From Bacillota bacterium (GTDB lineage: Bacteria > Bacillota > Clostridia > Christensenellales > Aristaeellaceae), in contig JAEWWY010000424.1 of NCBI GenBank assembly GCA_023458835.1, positions 1 to 8,528 of the forward strand: DNA of 8,528 nucleotides. Direction: 5' to 3'. The notes under the pieces were generated by a model, which was given only the letters and a program-made list of their open reading frames with translations, was not told where the DNA came from and made no database searches. Positions 1 through 7,329 of this stretch are shown one piece after another. Made by a program: the position numbers and the translations under genes. Numbering within the stretch: position 1 is the first letter of the stretch; each line of letters opens with the position of its first letter.

Positions 1-3000
1 GCTCATCGGCCACCTCTTTTCTTGTAAGGGGCGCGAAGCGGTTCAGAACCTCGCACAGGAAAAAGCCCAGCCACACGCTTTCGCCCTTTTGTTCGCCCAC
101 GCGGTTCATGCCGTCGTTCCAGTCTCCCCCGCCCATAAGGGGCAGGCCATGGCCGCCCAGGCGCACCCTTCTGATGGCTCTGAGGCAGTGCTCGAACAGC
201 GGTTCGGTAAAGTCGCTTTCCTTGGGGCTGCCATACCAATCCTCCTGGCCCTCGGGAATCTGCGGTCCCTTCAGGTAGGGCGCATGCTCCAGCAATATCC
301 CGTCGTCACCTGTTTTTTCCACATAGGCGGCGGTAACGTAGGGCAGGAACAGCAGGTCGTCGGTGATGCGGGTGCGCACGCCCAGCGCGGGAGGGTGCCA
401 CCAGTGCTGCACATCGCCCTCTTCGAACTGGTGTGCGGCGCACTGCAATATGTGCGCCCGCACTGCCTCCGGGCGGGTGTATAAAAGGGACAGCATATCC
501 TGCAACTGATCCCGGAAGCCGATGGCGCCGCCGGCCTGGTAGAATCCGGCCCGGGCGTACAGCCTTGCGGCGCGCACCTGATAGGGCAGCCAGCGGTTCA
601 TCATCAGGCTCAGGTTTTTGTCGGGCAAAAGCACCTGCAGGGGCATCAGCTCCGAGGCCCAGTAGCGCTGCGTTTCCTTCAGCCGCTTCAGCACGCCCTC
701 CTTTTCCAGCAGCGCGATGAGCTCGTCCGCCTCTCCCCTGCCCGGTGCGGAGCCCAGCGCAAAGGTGACGGAGGCGCTCTGGCCGGGATTCAGGCGCAGG
801 ACGGCCGTTACAAGCCCCAGGGTGCCCGGCTCGCTGGCGGGAAGAAGCTCCTTTTCCAGCGCCATGGGCCTTGGGACCCCAAGGCCCCAGAAGCTGCCCT
901 TGGACAAAACGGTGCCGGCGGCGGTATCGGACCTGTCGGTGAGCGCAAGGAAGGCTGTGCCGGAGAAGCCCGGGTTTTCCGCCATCACGCTGGAAGGGCT
1001 TGTGACAAAGGCGCAGGTGAGCTCCCCGGCCTGGTCGCTTTCGCCCAGGAGAAAATCGGCAAAGTGGTACACGCGGATGGTGCGCGCGGTCTCGCCCGTA
1101 TTGCGCAAGCGCAGCGTGCGCAGGCTGAGAGTGTATTCCGCATCGGAGAAAATGTGCAGCGTTGTTTCCAGGCCCATGCCGAACCCCTGGATGGCGGTAA
1201 GGCCCGGGCTGTGGGTGACGCGGAAGGCCATGGCGTCCCCCAGGGGCCAGCGGCAGGGGGAGAACAGCACGCCGGTGTCTTCATCGCGAAGGCAGAGCCC
1301 TTCCCCGGGCCTTGGGGAAACAGGGTCGTTGGGCCAGCGGGTGATGCGCCCGTGATGGCTGTTGCCGGTATAGGTGAAGAGGGGCCCGCTTTCCGAGGCC
1401 AGCGTGCCGAAGACGGGGCTGCTTAACAGATTGCACCAGGGCGCGGGGGTCATGACATCCTTGGCAAGATCCATCACGAAATCGCCCTCCGGCAGGGCAA
1501 AGCCGCCATAGCCATTGAATTGCCAGCGGTCCATGTGCGGGATAGCCGGGATGGGGAAGGATTGATATTCCTTTTTCCAGATCGCCGGCGGGGCTTTGGC
1601 CGGGGTCTGCAGCGCCCGGAAGTGCGCGCCCAGGGACCCTCTTTCACCGGAGAGATACAGCCGGGAGGCCGCCCTTAAAAGCTTTCCCACATCCGGGGAC
1701 ATGGCCTGCTCGTCTAAAAGATGCACGCCGCCGGGCTTGCCGATCAGCTCACGGGCATGGCTGGAGGCGGTCAAATCCCGCAGCGCGTCCCGCACGGGCT
1801 GGTCATAATCCGCGCCGTGGCAATTCAGCAGCGCCAGGTCCACCCATACGCCATGGATGCGCCACCAGGCGTGGGCGCTCAGGATCGTACGGGCCAGGGG
1901 CAAATGCTCCCGCCTGTAGATCTCCACGGTGATGATGGGCAGATCGCCGCTGATTCCCAGGCCCCACAGCGACTGCCAGGGGAGGGGCACGGGGCTTTCC
2001 GGCGAAGCGCCGGGCTGGCCGCCGTAGACCAGGCAGCCGGTGAGGCGGCCGTACAGGTTCTGGCCCGCCACGTCGATGGCCAGGTATCTGGCGGATACCA
2101 GGCCCTGGGTGATGGCCAGCTCCCTCGCGCGCTTCAGGTCATCCGGCGTTTCATACCGCGCCGCCATGGCCTGGGGCTGCTGATCCTCCTCCGCCAGCAT
2201 GGTGCAGAAGGTAAGGTGCGCCCGGCCATGGGCGGGGAGCAGGAACTGGGTGCGCAGGCTCATGCAGGGGTTGACCATGGCCCCTACGCGGCCCGTGACG
2301 GTGCGCATGCTTTCGGTCATCTGGCGCGGCGCGCGTATGCTGCCGCCGCGGCCTAAAAAGGCGCAGCGGTCGGTTTGGGCCACGGTATGGATGAGGCTTA
2401 AATCAGAGCCCATGGAATGCACCAGTACCCGGCGGGGGTCGCTGCCGTCCCGGGGCCTGCGGCGGGCGCAAAGGCTGTTCTTGCCGGCCCGCTCGGTTTC
2501 GATAAACAGGTTGCGGAAGGCCGGATGGGCCGCGTCGGCCTTCTGACCACTGAGCGAAAGCTCAAAGTAGCTGGCAGCCTCCAGCATCCGCTCCCGGTTG
2601 GAGCGGTTGACGATTTCGATCAGGTGCAGCGCCGCCCCATCCAGGGGGTTGACAAAGCAGCTAAGCTTGCTTTCAATGCCCAGGTGCGTTCGCGTGAATA
2701 CCGCCTGGCCCGTTTCAAACACGGTGTCGCCGGGCAGGTCCGGCGCCGTGGGCTGCCAGAGCAGGTCTTCCTGGGCGTCGCGCAGATAAAACTGGATGCC
2801 GTCCTCATCCCCGGCCATGCCCCGGAAGCGGGTGACCATCACCCCGTCCCTGGCCAGGTACCCGCCGCCCTGGGCGGTAACGCAAAGGGTGGTGCCGCTG
2901 CCGTGCAAAAGGTGGACGTCCACCGGGAAGGTATGGATGGCGGCCTGGCGCCTGGCGCATTTGGGCCCGGTGTTGGCGGGCCGGGGCCGGGGCATGGCCT

Positions 3001-6000
3001 TCCTTGGATGCAGCGCGTTTTTGGGCATCTTCTCCTGCAGCAAAAGCCCGTAGGCCCTTGCGGCAGGCAGCGCGTCAAAATACTTCACCAGCGCGTTTTT
3101 GGATAAGAGGTTGCACAGCGCGCAAAGCAGCATGCCCTGGTGGTGGCTCATGTGGCTGCGCACCAGCTCGAAGGCCTTGCCCTCGCCGATGCGGGAAAAG
3201 TTGAAATCGGCAGCCTCAAAAAAGCCCAGGTGGCTGTCCCAGCCCATGGACTTCATTTTCGTAAGGTTCAGCCTGGCCTCCTCGGGGAAAAGGGGCAGCG
3301 CCAGGCCGCTGGCGTAGGGCGCGATCACGCCCTCCGCCGGGATGTTGCCAAGGGCCAGCGCGGGCAGGCCAAAGGCCTGGTATTGGTAGTTGAGGGACGG
3401 ATCGAAGGCGTAATAGCCGCTTTCGCTGCCGCCCCACACCCCGCCCCTTGCGTGGTGCATTTGGTTTAACACCGCCCGGCGGCAGGCGGTATCCAGCAGC
3501 GTGTCGCGGGTAAGGGGCAGGAGCAGGTTGGGCATCAGGTATTCAAACATGGTGCCGCTCCAGGATACCAGGGTGGGCTTGCCCCTTGCCTTGACCAGCG
3601 TGCGGCTCAGGCGGTACCAGTGGCGGGTGGACACCTGCCTCGTCATGACGGCCACAAAGCTCAAAAGCCTGGATTCGCTGGCCAGCAGGTCATATCTGGA
3701 ATCGCCCGGCTCCTCCTCCCTGGTATCGATGCCCACGTAGAACAGCTCCGCTTTGGGGTCGTACACCTTTGTAAAATCCATGTGCAGCGCCAGGTCGTCC
3801 ATCCTTGCGGCAAGGCCCCGGAGCGCCGCGTCCAGGGAGGCGGCCAGCGTGCGGATCACCTGGGCGCAGCACATCAAACACGCGGCCAGGTTGCCGCTGT
3901 CCACGGAGGATACGTAGAAGGGCTTCAGCGGCTCCAGCGTTCTTGTGTCGTACCAGTTGTAAAAGTGCCCTTCCCACAGGGGCAGCTTTTCCATGGTGGC
4001 GACGGTCTTTTCCATATACCTGGCCATTTCGTCCGGCTCCAGGAAGCCCAGGGACTGGGCGGCGGCGCAGGACAGCAGATAGAGCCCGAGGTTGGTGGGG
4101 GAGGTGCGGTGGGCCAGCCCCTTGTCGGGATGGATTTGCAGGTTGTCCGGGGGCAGGTAGTGGTCGGAGGAGGTGACCACCTTTTCAAAGTAGCGCCAGG
4201 TGGACCTTGCCATATCCTTGAGCTGGCCTCTCTTCTCCTCCTCCAGGTACAGGTCCTGGTACAGCGGCGCATCCAGCCAGGGGGCGGCAAAGGGGAATAC
4301 GATCCACAGCGCGGCGATGGCGGCGCCGGGGATCACCCAGCCGGATGCCACCGATAAAACGGCCATGGCGCCGCCCAGCACCCAATGGGCCCACAAGCCG
4401 GAGGTGTAGGGGGCGGCGCTGCCTTGCTCCGCCTGGGCGGCGGTCACCCACTGCAGCATATGCTTGTGGGAAACGGCCACACGGTAGATGGTGCGCAAAA
4501 CGGCATCCGCAAGGGTTTGGATCTCATAGGGCAGGGCACACAGCCGAAGGAAGAATGCCAGCAGGGACCTGGCGTGGAAGAACACGCCGGGGTTGGGGAT
4601 CACAAGGAGCAGCAGCATAAAAAGCGGCCTGTTTGCCGCGGCGCCATACAAGAGCAGCAGGCCCTGCGCTATGGGAACCAGGCTGCGGCGGAGGTTATCC
4701 CAAATCTTGTGGCGGGAAAATCTCGCAAGGGGGTTTTTCCGCGCCCGGCCGTTCCTGAAAAGCCGGGGGAACAACCAGGGCAAAAGCTGCCAGTCGCCCC
4801 TTGTCCAGCGGTGCAGGCGCTTCATCCAGCTCCTTAAAGTGGCGGGCTGCCCATCGTACAGCGCGATGTCGCCCAGCAGCGCGCTGCCGGCCAGCTCCCC
4901 TTCCAGCAGGTCGTGGCTTAAGATGGTGTAAGGCGCGATGCGGCCGTCCACCGCTTCCACAAAGGCGGCAGGCTCATAGATGCCCTTGCCGGCAAAGGAG
5001 CCGGCGTTGCACAGATCCTGGTACAGGTCGCTGACGGCGGCGTTGTAGGGGTCCACGCCGCCCCGGCCGCCCAGGATGGCGTTCACGCGGGTATGCACCG
5101 TATCCGCGGCTACCTCCATCCGGGGCTGGAGGATGCTCTTGCCCCGCAGCTTGCCGTTAAATACCTGCCGCTTTTGCAGCGGGTGCGCCATGGCCCCGAC
5201 CAGGCGGAGCGCGCTGCCGGGGGGCAGGATGGTGTCGCTGTCCAGGGTGATGACATAGGCGTATTGTTGGGCCAGGTCCTCCGGCGGCAGCGAGGCGTAC
5301 AAAAAGGAATCCTCGTTAGGGAGGCCCAGCAGCATCCGGTTGAGCGTTTCCAGCGCGCCGCGCTTGCGCTCCCGGCCCATGTGCATCTTCTCCTGCTGGC
5401 TGTAGGCCCGCGCCCTTTGCAGATAGGAAAAGCCGCCGCCAAACTCCTGGTTCAGCGCCTCGATGCCGGCCTTCGCGGCGGATAGTATCTCCTGATCGCT
5501 GACCTGCTCGGCGGTCAGGCTGTCGGCAAAATCGGCCAGAAGCATAAAGTGCAGATGCCCGTCCGGATTGGCGTGGCGCAGGATCATCAGGTGCCGCACC
5601 ATGGACATGGCCTGGGCGGCGCTTGTGAGTAGCGTCGGGCATACGATCAGCGTGCGCCATTTTTCAGGCAGGCTTTGTATTTCCATCCGGGGCAGCGTGC
5701 GGGGCGTGTGCACATGGCGGATCACCCTGCGCAGCGCATAGCGCATGAGCTCCGACCAGGGCAATAAAAAAAGCGGGAAAAGGGGCAGCGGGAGCATCAG
5801 CAGGTCGGCCACGATCACGCCTATCGCGGCCCCCAGCCACAGGGCCGAAAGGTACAGGCCCCGGCTGTGGCGCCGGGCGAACTGATGCTCCCTAACGGCG
5901 GTACGGCTTGCGCCAAGCCTTTCCATCAGCGCGCTTTGCCCGGCATCCATCAGATAGTAGCCGATGTGGCTGTCCAGCGCGCCTTCCGCGCCCTCCCTGG

Positions 6001-7027
6001 CGCAGGCAACGGCGGCCCTGGCCACCATGTTTTCAGGCAGGCGGCATTCCCAGGCGAAAAGCTGCACGCGGCGGCGGTACATATCCCGGCTTTCAAAGTC
6101 CATGGCGGGGTAGACGGCGGCCGGATCCTGGCCCAGGATCCCGTGGATGGGGTTCATGTTTTCCAGCGTTTCGCCCCAGGGGATTTGACTCAGGCGGCGA
6201 AGGGAGGTGATGGCGTTGCCCATCCACTGCCTGTCGCTAGTTTGGCGGATGTGCTCCTTTTCCACGATGCTGGATACGCGCAGGTCCATCTCCGCCAGCT
6301 TTTCATCCAGCCAGTTCAGGGCCTGGGCATCCTCTGTCTCCCGCAAAAGGGACAGCAGCCTTTCCAGGAAAGCGGTGCTTTGGGGTGCGTTCTTGAACTG
6401 GCGGCGGGCGGCTTCCCGGTGCTTGCCCGTAAGCCGCGCGGCCCACAGGGGCGCGGCGTCGCAGTCCTTTTGCAATTCAACGCAGGCCTTTGCCATGTTG
6501 TCCACCAACTGCAAAAGGGTGATATTCATCGCCAGGGGCAGCGACCACAGCTCCGCCTGGGTCAGCGGCGAAGCCTCCTGCCAGGCTGCCACCGCCGCCA
6601 TCAGCTTGGGGCCGTTCAAATGGGCATTGGTATGGGAAATCAGCTCCTGGGCGAATTTTTGCACCCTGATTTCCCCGGTTATAAGCTTGGGCAGCCGGGC
6701 GGCCCTTTTCCATTCCAGGCGGACGGATAAAAGCGCTTCCTCCAGCATGCGGGCGTTGTCGGTGAGCCATTGGGCGGCCGGCAGCAGGTTTTCCCGGTCC
6801 CGGCTCATGAGCGTGAGCACCGTGGCCCGCAGCCTTGCGAGCATGCGCATGGGCATTTGCAGCCTTCCGGTGCCTTTTAATGTCATGGCGACGGCGCAAG
6901 ATTGCAAATGGCTGTGAAGACCCTCATCCAAAAGCACATCCCGCAGTGTTCTTGATCGCCGCCTGCGCTGCATCGCTACCACCACCGCCAGCAGCAAAAG
7001 ACCGAAAACTGCAATGCCTGCCTGCAT
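1..7027 (-). CDS. ndvB: Cyclic beta-1,2-glucan synthase (GT84 / cyclisation domain / GH94), partial, 3' end outside window
   Basis: This membrane enzyme builds linear beta-1,2-glucan from UDP-glucose, closes it into a ring by transglycosylation, and controls chain length by phosphorolysis. I translated it from 7027 to the window edge as 2,342 codons with no stop or frameshift. It starts with a hydrophobic segment (about residues 2-19). An N-terminal family region follows, with QWMGNAITSLRRLS (near G270) and HIGYYL (H354). Membrane segments lie near 392-430, 783-818 and 883-912. The GT84 domain (about 455-770) has D596-S-D598, H705-D706 and R740-W-T-R-G-D-W-Q747. The glycoamylase-like cyclisation domain (about 960-1370) has W1018-E-G-H-F-Y-N-W, E1118 in YDLLASESRL, E1162, E1202 in GGSESGYYAFD, and S1294-H-H-Q-G-M. 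The GH94 part has FNGYGGF (N1838), E1879, GFRDQLQD (D2173), W2209-W-H, and the active-site motif GDWNDGMN (D2302-N2308). Characterised rhizobial and Brucella homologues have roughly 2,800-2,900 residues, so a few hundred are probably missing. ATG at 7027 is preferred because GGAGG lies 11 bases upstream. The frame stays open further upstream (GTG 7045, ATG 7087), so a slightly longer start is possible. Confidence 0.95.
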   Translation of the reverse strand, partial: MQAGIAVFGLLLLAVVVAMQRRRRSRTLRDVLLDEGLHSHLQSCAVAMTLKGTGRLQMPMRMLARLRATVLTLMSRDRENLLPAAQWLTDNARMLEEALLSVRLEWKRAARLPKLITGEIRVQKFAQELISHTNAHLNGPKLMAAVAAWQEASPLTQAELWSLPLAMNITLLQLVDNMAKACVELQKDCDAAPLWAARLTGKHREAARRQFKNAPQSTAFLERLLSLLRETEDAQALNWLDEKLAEMDLRVSSIVEKEHIRQTSDRQWMGNAITSLRRLSQIPWGETLENMNPIHGILGQDPAAVYPAMDFESRDMYRRRVQLFAWECRLPENMVARAAVACAREGAEGALDSHIGYYLMDAGQSALMERLGASRTAVREHQFARRHSRGLYLSALWLGAAIGVIVADLLMLPLPLFPLFLLPWSELMRYALRRVIRHVHTPRTLPRMEIQSLPEKWRTLIVCPTLLTSAAQAMSMVRHLMILRHANPDGHLHFMLLADFADSLTAEQVSDQEILSAAKAGIEALNQEFGGGFSYLQRARAYSQQEKMHMGRERKRGALETLNRMLLGLPNEDSFLYASLPPEDLAQQYAYVITLDSDTILPPGSALRLVGAMAHPLQKRQVFNGKLRGKSILQPRMEVAADTVHTRVNAILGGRGGVDPYNAAVSDLYQDLCNAGSFAGKGIYEPAAFVEAVDGRIAPYTILSHDLLEGELAGSALLGDIALYDGQPATLRSWMKRLHRWTRGDWQLLPWLFPRLFRNGRARKNPLARFSRHKIWDNLRRSLVPIAQGLLLLYGAAANRPLFMLLLLVIPNPGVFFHARSLLAFFLRLCALPYEIQTLADAVLRTIYRVAVSHKHMLQWVTAAQAEQGSAAPYTSGLWAHWVLGGAMAVLSVASGWVIPGAAIAALWIVFPFAAPWLDAPLYQDLYLEEEKRGQLKDMARSTWRYFEKVVTSSDHYLPPDNLQIHPDKGLAHRTSPTNLGLYLLSCAAAQSLGFLEPDEMARYMEKTVATMEKLPLWEGHFYNWYDTRTLEPLKPFYVSSVDSGNLAACLMCCAQVIRTLAASLDAALRGLAARMDDLALHMDFTKVYDPKAELFYVGIDTREEEPGDSRYDLLASESRLLSFVAVMTRQVSTRHWYRLSRTLVKARGKPTLVSWSGTMFEYLMPNLLLPLTRDTLLDTACRRAVLNQMHHARGGVWGGSESGYYAFDPSLNYQYQAFGLPALALGNIPAEGVIAPYASGLALPLFPEEARLNLTKMKSMGWDSHLGFFEAADFNFSRIGEGKAFELVRSHMSHHQGMLLCALCNLLSKNALVKYFDALPAARAYGLLLQEKMPKNALHPRKAMPRPRPANTGPKCARRQAAIHTFPVDVHLLHGSGTTLCVTAQGGGYLARDGVMVTRFRGMAGDEDGIQFYLRDAQEDLLWQPTAPDLPGDTVFETGQAVFTRTHLGIESKLSCFVNPLDGAALHLIEIVNRSNRERMLEAASYFELSLSGQKADAAHPAFRNLFIETERAGKNSLCARRRPRDGSDPRRVLVHSMGSDLSLIHTVAQTDRCAFLGRGGSIRAPRQMTESMRTVTGRVGAMVNPCMSLRTQFLLPAHGRAHLTFCTMLAEEDQQPQAMAARYETPDDLKRARELAITQGLVSARYLAIDVAGQNLYGRLTGCLVYGGQPGASPESPVPLPWQSLWGLGISGDLPIITVEIYRREHLPLARTILSAHAWWRIHGVWVDLALLNCHGADYDQPVRDALRDLTASSHARELIGKPGGVHLLDEQAMSPDVGKLLRAASRLYLSGERGSLGAHFRALQTPAKAPPAIWKKEYQSFPIPAIPHMDRWQFNGYGGFALPEGDFVMDLAKDVMTPAPWCNLLSSPVFGTLASESGPLFTYTGNSHHGRITRWPNDPVSPRPGEGLCLRDEDTGVLFSPCRWPLGDAMAFRVTHSPGLTAIQGFGMGLETTLHIFSDAEYTLSLRTLRLRNTGETARTIRVYHFADFLLGESDQAGELTCAFVTSPSSVMAENPGFSGTAFLALTDRSDTAAGTVLSKGSFWGLGVPRPMALEKELLPASEPGTLGLVTAVLRLNPGQSASVTFALGSAPGRGEADELIALLEKEGVLKRLKETQRYWASELMPLQVLLPDKNLSLMMNRWLPYQVRAARLYARAGFYQAGGAIGFRDQLQDMLSLLYTRPEAVRAHILQCAAHQFEEGDVQHWWHPPALGVRTRITDDLLFLPYVTAAYVEKTGDDGILLEHAPYLKGPQIPEGQEDWYGSPKESDFTEPLFEHCLRAIRRVRLGGHGLPLMGGGDWNDGMNRVGEQKGESVWLGFFLCEVLNRFAPLTRKEVADE

Positions 7028-7038
7028 GTCGTTACAAT

Positions 7039-7043
7039 CCTCC
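7039..7043 (-). promoter_or_regulatory. Ribosome binding site of the cyclic glucan synthase
   Basis: The minus strand reads GGAGG here, 11 bases before the ATG at 7027. The spacing is a little long but the match is strong. It supports ATG 7027 over the in-frame GTG at 7045, because GGAGG overlaps that codon. No convincing sigma-70-type promoter for this strand was found between 7045 and 7329. A weak TACAAT-like hexamer (minus strand, around 7250-7255) lacks a matching -35. Confidence 0.6.
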
Positions 7044-7232
7044 ACAAAAGACGTAAAGGTAGTTTGCGCACAACAAGTCGGATGCATGCAGATGCTGGTT
7101 CCTTTGTAAATGGGGAAGGAAACATTTTTCGATGAAAGACAGGAAAAAGAAAAGCATTTTGGCTGATCATGAGAACGGGCATGTGCCTGCCGCACCCGCC
7201 GGCTGCGGGAAAAATAGGTAAAAACGCGTTCG

Positions 7233-7245
7233 CAACCTGTGGTTG
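7233..7245. promoter_or_regulatory. Candidate operator dyad with a half-site repeated at the -35
   Basis: CAACC-TGT-GGTTG is a perfect 5-base inverted repeat with a 3-base centre. Its right half, in the form C(C/T)TGTGGTT, recurs at 7268-7276, exactly 32 bases downstream (about three helical turns). There it overlaps the putative -35 of the HTH gene. The spacing and the position suggest a protein-binding site, possibly for the HTH protein itself. A repeat this short could also arise by chance, and no binding motif for this regulator family is known to me. Confidence 0.35.
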
Positions 7246-7268
7246 ACAGATTGTAAAGCCTTGCGTTC

Positions 7269-7297
7269 TTGTGGTTTTGAAGGCTAAAAGGTATACT
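7269..7297 (+). promoter_or_regulatory. Putative sigma-70-type promoter of the HTH gene
   Basis: The hexamer TATACT (7292-7297) is a good -10 match. TTGTGG (7269-7274) lies 17 bases upstream as a weak -35 that keeps only TTG of the consensus. Transcription would start near 7303-7305 and leave a leader of about 25 bases that includes the GAGGTG ribosome binding site. The weak -35 and the flanking inverted repeat would suit a regulated promoter. Confidence 0.55.
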
Positions 7298-7316
7298 TTG
7301 TGCGTAAGAAATACAT

Positions 7317-7322
7317 GAGGTG
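7317..7322 (+). promoter_or_regulatory. Ribosome binding site that fixes the HTH gene start
   Basis: GAGGTG lies 7 bases before the ATG at 7330. This is near-ideal spacing and selects ATG 7330. The in-frame GTG at 7300 (30 bases further upstream) is rejected because it falls at the predicted transcription start and has no ribosome binding site of its own. Confidence 0.8.
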
Positions 7323-7329
7323 CATAGAT

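Larger units (their letters stand above)
7028..7329. other. Divergent intergenic control region
   Basis: About 300 bases separate the starts of the glucan synthase and the HTH gene. The stretch is visibly more AT-rich than either gene. It contains no credible gene: a reading frame crosses it on the minus strand but gives low-complexity sequence unlike a protein. Small symmetrical elements are visible: TGCATGCA (7083-7090), a CCGCA/TGCGG inverted pair (7190-7208), the 8-base palindrome AACGCGTT (7223-7230), CAACC-TGT-GGTTG (7233-7245), and AGCCTT/AAGGCT arms (7257-7262 and 7280-7285) flanking the putative -35 of the HTH gene. No riboswitch or terminator was recognised. Confidence 0.7.

Noticed and set aside
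5867..6730. Long plus-strand open frame of 287 codons opposite the glucan synthase, and similar ones at 3620-4357, 2417-3106 and 717-1355
   Set aside because: They lie wholly antisense to a continuous, strongly recognisable coding frame. Their translations look like low-complexity GC-driven sequence with no recognisable domain and no good ribosome binding sites.
7190..7216. GC-rich inverted repeat next to an A-run, possible terminator
   Set aside because: Arms are only 5 bases. On the plus strand the run after it is A, not T. On the minus strand the T-run precedes the hairpin, and it would sit upstream of both gene starts.
7243..7248. Perfect -35 hexamer TTGACA on the plus strand
   Set aside because: No -10-like hexamer is found 15-19 bases downstream; the candidates read like TTCTTG. 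The TTGTGG/TATACT pair further downstream is the better promoter.
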